Source of the DNA: J054 sp963850255
GTDB taxonomy: Bacteria > Pseudomonadota > Gammaproteobacteria > Steroidobacterales > GCA-2729495
Assembly: GCA_963850255.1 (NCBI GenBank)
Contig: CAWKLL010000015.1
Coordinates: forward strand, 27,139 to 91,138
Reading direction: 5' to 3'
DNA: 64,000 bases
Below, piece after piece: positions 43,064-50,244 of this stretch (the stretch's first letter is position 1; each line of letters begins with the position of its first letter). The position numbers and the translations under genes were made by a program. The notes beneath the pieces are model-generated. The model saw only the letters and a list, made by a program, of their open reading frames with translations, had not been told where the DNA came from and searched no databases.

Positions 43064-43951
43064 CTAGGCGGATTCCGAGCCTGGAACCCAGTCGCTGTGT
43101 AAGGCCAGGCGAAGCATCCAGCGAGGCTCTTCATAGTCCACGTTGGGACTGTGTTGCACACAGCGGTTGTCCCACAACAGCAGGCTCTTGTTGTGCCAGC
43201 GCACGCGGCACTGGAACCGATCCTGCAGGGAATGCTCTTTGAGCATCTCCAGGATGGCCTTGCTTTCGCGCGGGTGCAGGCCCTTGATAGCGGTGGCCCA
43301 GGCCTTGTTAATGAACAGCATTTTGCGGCCCGTTTCCGGGTGCGCGCAGACTAGCGGGTGCTCAACCTGCGGGAACTTGCGGCGCATGGCGGCCAGCCGT
43401 TCCAGATCTTCTATTTTGGACACCGCAAAGTGGCCTGATTCCATGCCGTAGTGCAGTACGTCGTGAATCGCGATTTTGTCAGCGAGAAATTCCTTCATCG
43501 GTTCTGACAGGTAGTCATAGGACAGGTAGTGGCTGGCAAACAGGGTATCGCCGCCTGCCTTGGGCACGTTCACGGCATATAGCATGGCCCCAAGGCTGGG
43601 GTTCTGCTGATAGCTGTGATCCATGTGCCAGCCTAGATTCTGTGTAGACAGTTTTTTCTGGCCGCCGGCGCCGCGGAAATAATAGATACCGGGTGTTTCG
43701 GTGCGATTGGGCAGGAAAGGCTCGTCTTCCAGTTTACCGAAGCGTTTGCCGAAGGCGGCGAAACTCTCTTCATCCAGTTCCTGATCTCGGAACACCACCA
43801 CCGCGTAGTCGAGGAAGGCCTGGTGTATGGCTGCGTAGGTGGGGTCGTCCACGTTGGCCAGATCAACGCCGAGGATCTCGCAGCCCAGCGCGCCGGTGAG
43901 GGGCCGGATGTCGAGTTCGGGCAGGTCTTTCAGGGGTTCTGGGCTGGCCAT
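43064..43951 (-). CDS. TauD/TfdA-family 2-oxoglutarate-dependent dioxygenase
   Basis: A 295-residue non-heme iron enzyme. Iron ligands H109-x-D111 (WHMDHS) and a distal His in VQHSPNVDY; the 2-oxoglutarate Arg lies in PRWMLRLALH. The N-terminus DIRPLTGALGCEILGVDLANVDD is the TauD/TfdA start. It hydroxylates a sulfonate, aryloxy-alkanoate or related acid, releasing sulfite, glyoxylate or similar. The active-site start and GGAGGAAA ribosome site are clear. Alone on its strand; no sulfonate transporter nearby. Confidence 0.9.
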   Translation of the reverse strand: MASPEPLKDLPELDIRPLTGALGCEILGVDLANVDDPTYAAIHQAFLDYAVVVFRDQELDEESFAAFGKRFGKLEDEPFLPNRTETPGIYYFRGAGGQKKLSTQNLGWHMDHSYQQNPSLGAMLYAVNVPKAGGDTLFASHYLSYDYLSEPMKEFLADKIAIHDVLHYGMESGHFAVSKIEDLERLAAMRRKFPQVEHPLVCAHPETGRKMLFINKAWATAIKGLHPRESKAILEMLKEHSLQDRFQCRVRWHNKSLLLWDNRCVQHSPNVDYEEPRWMLRLALHSDWVPGSESA

Positions 43952-44215
43952 GGTCGGTTTCCTCCGGTTCGGCTGGGATTCTTCATGCTGGAAAGGTCAT
44001 AAGAATATGACAATAGGACCACTTAGGCAATGGCGGGTTTTACTTAGCCAATAATTCGGCTGCGGAGCCGGGCCAGATTTGCCGGCCCGCTGATCCGGGC
44101 AGTGTGGGATGCGGTTTTTTTTCGGCTGGGTCATGTAGTGAGCCCCGGACTGTTTAGGCTCTATCCCCAGTCCCCCCACGGACTCTTGCCAATAACAAAA
44201 CCACCCGGAATATTT
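43952..44215. other. Intergenic region upstream of the TauD-like gene
   Basis: Non-coding 5' region of 264 bases. On the minus strand it holds imperfect short stems (AGTCC / GGACT pairs near 44140-44190) but nothing I can match to a known riboswitch, tRNA or SRP RNA. Two hairpins follow at 44216-44284. Confidence 0.4.
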
Positions 44216-44239
44216 GGCCCGCTTTGCGGGCCTTTTTTT
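44216..44239 (+). terminator. Orphan plus-strand terminator hairpin
   Basis: GGCCCGC-TTT-GCGGGCC followed by seven T's (44233-44239). Both neighbouring genes are on the minus strand, so there is no plus-strand gene for it to end; it may close an unannotated plus-strand RNA. Confidence 0.6.
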
Positions 44240-44250
44240 GCGCGTGAATC

Positions 44251-44284
44251 ACAGCTGCCCGCCAGGGACCTGGCGGGCAGCTGT
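44251..44284 (-). terminator. Long perfect hairpin behind the repeat lipoprotein gene
   Basis: Sixteen-base arms (44251-44266, 44269-44284) match exactly, separated by two bases. It starts 6 bases after the lipoprotein stop. No T-run follows on the minus strand, so it may protect the mRNA end rather than terminate, or act together with the adjacent hairpin. Confidence 0.55.
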
Positions 44285-44290
44285 TCTGGC

Positions 44291-44698
44291 TCAGTTCATC
44301 ATGGACTTGGCGTCTTTCTCAGCCTTGTCCATCATGTCTCCGGCAGCCTTTTCGGCGTCTTCCATAGCGCCGCCGTCCATAGCGCCGTCCATAGCGTCAG
44401 CGCCGGCTTCCTTGGCATCTTCTATGGCATCTGCGCCGGCTTCCATAGCGTCAGCGCCTGCCTGTTTGGCACCTTCCACGACATCTGCGCCGGCCTCCAT
44501 GGCACCTTCCATGGCATCTGCACCGGCTTTCTTGGCGTCGTCCATAGCATCGCCGGCGGCGTCGGCCGCGTCATCCATGGCATCGCCCATGGCATCGGCG
44601 GCGTCATCCATGCTCGGTGCACCCGAATCGCCACCGCAGCCGACCAGCAATAAAGCCGTGGCCAGCGCAATTATCCAAAGTCGAAAATTCGTAGTCAT
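44291..44698 (-). CDS. Alanine/aspartate-rich repeat lipoprotein
   Basis: A 135-residue lipoprotein. The lipobox is LLLVGC (Cys at about residue 21), followed by GGDSGAPSMDD, then an Ala/Asp/Met/Gly-rich region of roughly 11-residue units: AGADAMEGAME, AGADVVEGAKQ, AGADAMEAGADAIEDAKE, AGADAMDGAMD. The repeats would form amphipathic helices like those of LEA-type or apolipoprotein-like proteins. The GGGAGGG ribosome site is strong. Such small, abundant repeat lipoproteins usually have a structural or stress role in the envelope; no specific function can be assigned. Confidence 0.75.
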   Translation of the reverse strand: MTTNFRLWIIALATALLLVGCGGDSGAPSMDDAADAMGDAMDDAADAAGDAMDDAKKAGADAMEGAMEAGADVVEGAKQAGADAMEAGADAIEDAKEAGADAMDGAMDGGAMEDAEKAAGDMMDKAEKDAKSMMN

Positions 44699-44875
44699 TG
44701 TCTTGTTCCCTCCCACGGAACCTGTTCCCGGCTGACTATAGGCTGAATTGCGGGCTTCATCCACGCTGTTCGACGGCTGTCGGGGTCATAGCGGCCAGCG
44801 CGCCCGTGTCTCAACGCAAACGAGTCGTGAGTTACAGCCTATATGGCGCCCTGAAAGGGTTCAGCATCAGCTGAC

Positions 44876-45706
44876 TCATAGGCTCGGCGGCAGCGGCGGC
44901 CAGCGTAACTCGGCCGCGGTGACCGGGCCAATCCGCACCTGGCGCAAGGATTTGGGGATTTCGGACTGCTGCTCATCCAGGGGCAGGCGTCCGGCCATCA
45001 ATTCGGCGAATTCTTGCGGCAACGGCGGGCTGCGCAGCGGCTCCGCGTAGCCGTCCGGGAACACCGGCATATTGGTGGCCGGATCATATTTATCTGTGGT
45101 GCCCAGGGTATGCAGCATCTCGTGGGCAATCACCACGTTATTGCTGCCTTGCATCCGCGCTGCTGCAAACACATGAGCTACCCCAATGCGACCTTCCTTG
45201 AGTCCCAGCGAATGTGGCAGGGCGCCCTCGGTTTCCGGGTCGTGAAAAATAATGAATAGCCGAATATCGGGATCGGGGCCGTTTTGCACGGCCATGGCGC
45301 GCCAGGCCCACCAGCGTAGCTGCAGGCTCCAGGCGATTACACTTAGCGGATTGGGTTGCGCCGGCGGCACGGGCGGCAGGCTTGTTATGGGGCTGCCCAG
45401 GTCGATGCGAAACGGGCGTTCCAGGCCGAGTTGGTAACGTTTGGCCTCTGCTTCTGCAAACTCGGTGATATCTTCAAATGCGCTGTCATCGAGGTTTTCC
45501 AAATAGGTAGCGGTGGCCGCTGAGCCATCAAAGGCGATGGGATAAATGCCTACCCAGAGAGTTTCTTCCCAGCTGGTCACCCTGGCCCGGCCCATCAGGG
45601 TGCCGGTTACCAGCATGATGGCGACCACTAACAGCGTTAGCTGGCGCGTAATGCGTAATGCGTTGCCTCGGGTAGCCATAGTTCGCAGCCTAAACCATGC
45701 GTTCAT
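44876..45706 (-). CDS. Membrane-anchored zinc metalloprotease-like protein (HExxHxxG)
   Basis: A 276-residue protein with an N-terminal membrane anchor (LTLLVVAIMLVTGTLMG) and a periplasmic domain containing HEMLHTLG (about residues 195-202), the HExxHxxG signature of metzincin-like proteases, in the context NNVVIAHEMLHTLGTTDKYDP, with Tyr/Asp candidates for the third ligand. RLFIIFHDPETEG precedes it. Start may be ATG 45706 or ATG 45679 (AGG upstream). Divergent from the amidase gene, whose possible start at 45697 would overlap. Protease activity is inferred from the motif only. Confidence 0.7.
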   Translation of the reverse strand: MNAWFRLRTMATRGNALRITRQLTLLVVAIMLVTGTLMGRARVTSWEETLWVGIYPIAFDGSAATATYLENLDDSAFEDITEFAEAEAKRYQLGLERPFRIDLGSPITSLPPVPPAQPNPLSVIAWSLQLRWWAWRAMAVQNGPDPDIRLFIIFHDPETEGALPHSLGLKEGRIGVAHVFAAARMQGSNNVVIAHEMLHTLGTTDKYDPATNMPVFPDGYAEPLRSPPLPQEFAELMAGRLPLDEQQSEIPKSLRQVRIGPVTAAELRWPPLPPSL

Positions 45707-45717
45707 CGCGGCCTGTG

Positions 45718-47103
45718 ATGCGCGTGCAATCTAGGCCCACTGAGGTAGCAGCCTGGCCACGGGGTGCCTCGGCGCTGGCGGCCGCGGCGGCCAGCGCACG
45801 CGGTGAAACCAATAGCCTGCAACTGGTGCGCACGGCGCTGCTGCGCCTGGATACGCATAGCAGCGAACTACCGGTGATGACGGAATTGCATGCGCAGCGC
45901 GCACTGGATCAGGCTGTGCGTCGAGATGCCGAGCCGCCGCGCAGTCTTTTGCATGGCCTGCCGGTGGTGCTTAAAGACCTGATTAATGTCGCCGGGATGA
46001 GCACGCGCGCCGGCTCGCGTTTGTATCAGCTGTGGCCAAAGACGAACGCGGCCCTGGTGCAGCGACTGGAAAGCGCCGGCCTGGTGGTGCTGGGCAAGAC
46101 ACGCTTGCAGGAGCTGGCGTTTGGCGGCTGGGGTACGCATGCGCACGAAGGCAGCCTGCGTAATCCCTGGGACGCGCAAAATCACCGCGTAGCCGGCGGC
46201 TCCAGCAGTGGCAGCGCCGTGGCCGTGGCCGCCCGCCTGGCACCCTTGTCCGTCGGTACCGACACCGGCGGTTCGGTCAGAATCCCGGCGTCGCTATGCG
46301 GGCTGGTTGGCTTCAAGCCCGGTTACGACCAGGTGCCGATGCAGGGCCTGTTGCCGCTCAGCCTTAGCCTGGATTCCGTGGGTCCGCTGGCGAATAACGT
46401 GGCAGACGCCGCGGCCCTGTATCAACTTATGGCTGGTTTGCCCGTGCGGCTGCCGCAGCCCGTTGACTGGCGCGGACGGGTGATCGGCCGTTGGTCGCCG
46501 GCCGCCCTTGGCAGGCTGCAGTCAGATCAGGCGGACGTTTATGAGCAGTCTCTGCAGAGATTGCAGTCAAAGGGTGCGCGCATACGAAGCATAGATTTCG
46601 ATCTTGGCGCGGCCGAGATGGCAGGTCGCGTTGCCGTCATTATCGGTTTCGAGGGCTGGCGTCAGCACGGCAAAAAAATTTCCGCTGCGCCCGAGTGCAT
46701 GGATCCGGCAGTGCTCGAGCGTTTTCTCGCCGGCGCGCAGATTGGCGATGCAGAGTATCGCGCGGCGCTGGCGCAGCGGCGTGAAGATCAACGCCGATTT
46801 CAGTTGTTGATAGCCAGGGTCGATGCGTTGCTGTTGCCGACGACGCCGATAACTGCGTTGCGCCTGAGCGAGGTTGACGAAAGCCGTGCCCGACTCGCTC
46901 GCTATACCCGCCTGGTGAATTATCTTGGCCTTTGCGCTATCGCGGTGCCGGCCGGCCTGAGCGCCCAGGGCCTGCCTTTTTCTTTGCAGTTTGTGCTGCC
47001 GGCCGGTGCCGAGATGCGCGCACTCGAGCTGGCTGCGGCCTGGGAGGCCATCTCGCCAGCATTGCCGCTGCCGCCCATGGCGGCCACGGAGCTGGTCGCT
47101 TGA
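45718..47103 (+). CDS. Amidase signature-family hydrolase
   Basis: A 461-residue amidase. The Ser-cisSer-Lys triad is visible: Lys in VVLKDLINVAG (about 85), cis-Ser in GGSSSGSAVAVAA (about 161), nucleophile Ser in TDTGGSVRIPASLCG (about 185). It hydrolyses amides, carbamates or esters; the family includes indole-acetamide and aryl-acylamidases. Start uncertain between ATG 45718 and ATG 45697; both lack a clear ribosome site. The stop overlaps the next gene's TTG start (TTGA, 47100-47103), so it heads an operon with an acyl-CoA ligase and a thiolase, suggesting that the released acid is activated to a CoA ester and cleaved. Confidence 0.88.
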   Translation: MRVQSRPTEVAAWPRGASALAAAAASARGETNSLQLVRTALLRLDTHSSELPVMTELHAQRALDQAVRRDAEPPRSLLHGLPVVLKDLINVAGMSTRAGSRLYQLWPKTNAALVQRLESAGLVVLGKTRLQELAFGGWGTHAHEGSLRNPWDAQNHRVAGGSSSGSAVAVAARLAPLSVGTDTGGSVRIPASLCGLVGFKPGYDQVPMQGLLPLSLSLDSVGPLANNVADAAALYQLMAGLPVRLPQPVDWRGRVIGRWSPAALGRLQSDQADVYEQSLQRLQSKGARIRSIDFDLGAAEMAGRVAVIIGFEGWRQHGKKISAAPECMDPAVLERFLAGAQIGDAEYRAALAQRREDQRRFQLLIARVDALLLPTTPITALRLSEVDESRARLARYTRLVNYLGLCAIAVPAGLSAQGLPFSLQFVLPAGAEMRALELAAAWEAISPALPLPPMAATELVA

Positions 47104-48614
47104 GGGCGGGTATCGACAGCATCGACCGCTTGCCCTGCGTGGCCGGGCGCGAAGCCGCCACAAGATTTGCCGGGCAGCTGGCGCTGGTCGACGGAGCGCG
47201 GCGCTGGACACATGCCGAGCTCTGGCGCCAGGCCGAAGCCCTGGCCGGCGGACTGCAGCGCGCCGGTTATCCATCGGGCGCGCGTGTCGCCGTGTGGATG
47301 AGCAATTGTGCCGAGTTCATTCTCATCAGTCTGGCCATTGAGATCGCCGGTCTGGTGCGGGTGCCACTGAATTCGCGCTATACACGTCATGAAGTCGGCG
47401 AAATTCTCAAAGATTGTGAGCCAGTGCTGATCGCCGCAGATCCGCCGCGCGCCCGTCGCCTGCCGGCGCAAGCACCGGCCGTGATTACGGGCTCTGCGCA
47501 ATGGCGCGAGCTGGGGCGTTCGCATTCACCCACCGATTTATATGCTGCGTCGGCCGGCGATCTTTGTTCGCTGAACTACACCTCAGGTAGCACCGGGAAG
47601 CCGAAGGGCGTGATGCTGACGCATCGCAACTGGATGGCCGTCTATCGAAATCTGCTTACCGATCGCGACATTCGTCAGGATGATCGGCTATTGCATGTCG
47701 GCGCGCTGTCGCACGCCAGTGGCGCCTACTTCATGCCGTTCTTTTTGCGCGGCGCCGCCAGTGTGATCAGCGAGCCGCGCATCGGTGGTTTGTTGCGCAG
47801 CCTGGTGCGTGAGCAGGCGACGGTATTTACTTGTGTGCCAAGTCTGCTGACCCGCTTGCTGGCCGATCGACGCCTGGACGAGACACCGACAGGCAGTTTG
47901 CGCCAGATCGGCTATGGCGGTGAACCGATGCCTGCCAATACGCTAAAGGCAGCACTAGAAAAATTTGGCCCGATGCTGGTGCCGAACTACGGTCTTACCG
48001 AGGCCATGATGACTATCTGTACGCTGCCGGCGGAAGAAATGCTCAGCGGCGATACTCCGCGCCAGTCCATGCTTGGGCGCGCCTATACTCATGTCGATAT
48101 TGAGTTGCGTGACCAGCAGGGGCGCGCGGTAGCCGACGGCGAAGTGGGCGAGTTGTACGTGCGGGGTGAACAGGTTATGCAGGGTTATTGGCGAGCGCCT
48201 GAAAAAACAGCCGAGGTGCTTTGCGACGGCTGGTTACGAACCGGCGACCTGGCGCGCCGCAGTGCTGATGGCCTATTTACCCTGGCCGGGCGCAGCAAGG
48301 AGATGCTCATTTGCGGCGGCTTCAATATCTACCCGCAAGAGGTGGCAGCAGTAATCGCGAGCTGCCCGGGCGTGGCGGAGGTCGCCGTTGTTGGATTACC
48401 GGACCCTAACTGGGGCGAAATTCCCGTCGCCTTCGTCGCCGGAACAAAACTTCAGCAGCAGGCGCTGCTGGCCTATAGCCGACCGCTGCTGGGTATTCGC
48501 ACACCCAAGCGTTGGGAATTACGCCAGCATCTGCCGCGCACGCTGACTGGAAAAATAGACCTGGCTGCCCTGCGCGCGGAATTGAAAAACTTGAAGCGCG
48601 AGTCGCGCCGATGA
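47100..48614 (+). CDS. AMP-dependent acyl-CoA synthetase (ligase)
   Basis: A 504-residue adenylate-forming ligase. Motifs: P-loop YTSGSTGKPKGVMLTHRNW, aromatic GALSHASGAYF, YGLTEAMM, adenine-binding RTGDLARR with the hinge AGRSKEMLICGGFNIYPQEVA, and catalytic Lys in RTLTGKIDLAAL. It makes an acyl-CoA from a carboxylic acid, ATP and CoA. Start TTG at 47100 within the TTGA overlap fits; the open frame extends upstream antisense-like through the amidase and is not coding. The stop overlaps the thiolase start (ATGA). The acid is probably supplied by the amidase. Confidence 0.88.
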   Translation: MRAGIDSIDRLPCVAGREAATRFAGQLALVDGARRWTHAELWRQAEALAGGLQRAGYPSGARVAVWMSNCAEFILISLAIEIAGLVRVPLNSRYTRHEVGEILKDCEPVLIAADPPRARRLPAQAPAVITGSAQWRELGRSHSPTDLYAASAGDLCSLNYTSGSTGKPKGVMLTHRNWMAVYRNLLTDRDIRQDDRLLHVGALSHASGAYFMPFFLRGAASVISEPRIGGLLRSLVREQATVFTCVPSLLTRLLADRRLDETPTGSLRQIGYGGEPMPANTLKAALEKFGPMLVPNYGLTEAMMTICTLPAEEMLSGDTPRQSMLGRAYTHVDIELRDQQGRAVADGEVGELYVRGEQVMQGYWRAPEKTAEVLCDGWLRTGDLARRSADGLFTLAGRSKEMLICGGFNIYPQEVAAVIASCPGVAEVAVVGLPDPNWGEIPVAFVAGTKLQQQALLAYSRPLLGIRTPKRWELRQHLPRTLTGKIDLAALRAELKNLKRESRR

Positions 48615-49804
48615 AACGTGCGGAAGTCTGGCTGGTGGCCGCGGCGCGTTCGCCGTTCGGGAAGTTCTTCGGCGCATTACGTGACTATAGCGCGGTGCAA
48701 CTGGGTGCGATCTGCATTGATCAATTGCTCGAACGAACCGGTATCGAACCCGCCTCTGTCGATGCGCTATTCGCCGGCGTTGGCATGGCATCGGCTGGCT
48801 GCTTTACGCCGGCTCGCCAGGCAGTCCTCGGCAGCCGGTTACCCGACAGCACCGCCTCGCTGGCCGTGGACCGTGCCTGTTGTTCCGGGATGACGGCCAT
48901 TGGCCTGGCCTACCGCGAGATCCTGGCCGGCGATGCGCAGCTGGCCATCTGTGGTGGCTTCGAAAGTTTGTCGCGAACACCATTACTGGCGCGCCGTCAG
49001 CGTCGCAGCAGACCCGGTGACCCTTCTAGCTGGGACCCCGCGGCCGGTGCCGAGGACCCCTTGTTGCTAAAGAACCCGGTCGGCGACCAGGCGATTGCGA
49101 AATACACCGGCGAAGAAGCCCTGGCCCGCGGCGTCAGTCGCGCGCAGCAGGACAGCTGGGCCTTGCAGAGTCATCAGCGTTATTTCGCCGCGGAAATGGC
49201 GGGCTTGTTCGCCGCCGAACGCTTTGCGCTGCCCGAGCTGAGTGTTGATGAAGGTCCCCGGGGCAACAGCAGCCTGGCGTCGCTGCAGCGATTGAGTACC
49301 ATTTACGACAGCCCCGGCATCACGGCAGGCAATGCGCCGGGATTATCCGATGGCGCCGCGTTCGTCGCCCTGGCGACGCCGGACCGGGCTCAGCAACTGG
49401 GCCTTAAACCACTGGCCCGTTTGCTTGATCATGTGTCGGTGGCAGATGGCCCGACCTCCGGTTCCTATACCCCGGCGCTGGCCATTCAGCGCCTGTTGTC
49501 ACGAACCCGCATGCAGCTGGATGATCTGGCGCTGTTCGAAATCAATGAAGCCTATGCGGCTACACCGCTGGTGAGCACACTGGAACTGGCCGGCGGTGAC
49601 GTCGCGCGGGCGGAACAGCTGCGCCAGCGCTGCAATATTCGCGGCGGCGCAGTCGCTATCGGTCATCCCCTGGGCGCCAGCGGTGCACGTATCACTATGT
49701 CGCTGGCGCAGGCCTTGCTGGCGCGCGGCGGTGGTCGCGGGGCCGCGGCCATTTGTGGTGGTTTCGGCCAGGGTGACGGCCTGTTGCTGGAAACGGTGGA
49801 CTAG
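48611..49804 (+). CDS. Thiolase (acetyl-CoA C-acyltransferase)
   Basis: A 397-residue thiolase. Nucleophile Cys in VDRACCSGMTAIGLA (about 89), NEAYA loop (FEINEAYAATP, usual NEAFA), His in GGAVAIGHPLGASGAR, and the second Cys in AICGGFGQGDGLLLE. These are the residues needed for Claisen cleavage or condensation. It starts in the ATGA overlap with the ligase gene. No enoyl-CoA hydratase or acyl-CoA dehydrogenase gene is adjacent, so the chain between ligase and thiolase must use genes elsewhere or the substrate already carries a beta-keto group. Confidence 0.9.
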   Translation: MKRAEVWLVAAARSPFGKFFGALRDYSAVQLGAICIDQLLERTGIEPASVDALFAGVGMASAGCFTPARQAVLGSRLPDSTASLAVDRACCSGMTAIGLAYREILAGDAQLAICGGFESLSRTPLLARRQRRSRPGDPSSWDPAAGAEDPLLLKNPVGDQAIAKYTGEEALARGVSRAQQDSWALQSHQRYFAAEMAGLFAAERFALPELSVDEGPRGNSSLASLQRLSTIYDSPGITAGNAPGLSDGAAFVALATPDRAQQLGLKPLARLLDHVSVADGPTSGSYTPALAIQRLLSRTRMQLDDLALFEINEAYAATPLVSTLELAGGDVARAEQLRQRCNIRGGAVAIGHPLGASGARITMSLAQALLARGGGRGAAAICGGFGQGDGLLLETVD

Positions 49805-49814
49805 AGCCCGTTGG

Positions 49815-50234
49815 TTACCAGTCTTCCGCCGTCGGCATGGATGCCCAGGGTTCTTCCGGCGGTCGCGCCCCGCCTTTCTGCAGCAGTTCAAATTCGGTGC
49901 CGTCGGGTGCGCGTATAAAAGCCAGAAAGCCGTCGCTGGGTGGCACCGGTAACTGCGCGCCGCGCCCGATCAGTTCGCTGCAGGTGGCATAGATATCTTC
50001 TACTTCGTAGGCCACATGGCTGAAACCGGCAGTGCGCTCGCGCAATTCGGGATCATCGTAATGCACCACTTCGATTTGCGCTTCCGGATTTCCCGGCGCC
50101 GCCAAAAATACAATAGTGCAGGGTCGTCGATGGCCGCGGAAGCGATGCAGTTCCTCCAGGCCAAGAGTCTCCTGGTAAAAGCTCAGGGCGCTGTCGAGAT
50201 CGCGAACCCGAAATGCCGTATGCAGGTATTTCAT
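49815..50234 (-). CDS. Glyoxalase/VOC-family protein (GloA-like)
   Basis: A 139-residue VOC protein: YLHTAFRVRDLDSALSFYQETLGLEEL (first metal His), AAPGNPEAQIEVVHY, FSHVAYEVEDIYATCSELIGRG (second His) and FLAFIRAPDGTEFELLQKG (Glu). The layout matches glyoxalase I, although the GloA-defining residues are not all certain. It begins 10 bases after the stop of the HerA-like gene, so it is the last gene of a three-gene operon (nuclease, ATPase, VOC). Start ATG 50234 has GAGG upstream; the longer frame back to 50600 is not coding. Confidence 0.85.
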   Translation of the reverse strand: MKYLHTAFRVRDLDSALSFYQETLGLEELHRFRGHRRPCTIVFLAAPGNPEAQIEVVHYDDPELRERTAGFSHVAYEVEDIYATCSELIGRGAQLPVPPSDGFLAFIRAPDGTEFELLQKGGARPPEEPWASMPTAEDW

Positions 50235-50244
50235 GGGTTCAGCC

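Noticed and set aside
42908..43102. 64-residue plus-strand frame in the gap upstream of the hydrolase
   Set aside because: No ribosome site, Arg/Cys/Trp-rich composition and overlap with the TauD gene end.
43952..44215. Possible tRNA, tmRNA or SRP RNA in the TauD upstream region
   Set aside because: No cloverleaf, no tmRNA tag or SRP core motif; only short stems.
44102..44735. Two long plus-strand frames (147-183 residues) rich in Ser/Ala/Phe repeats
   Set aside because: They are antisense images of the repeat lipoprotein gene, whose ribosome site and lipobox are clear.
46567..47525. Minus-strand frames of 201-235 residues across amidase and ligase
   Set aside because: Antisense to two genes with intact catalytic motifs.
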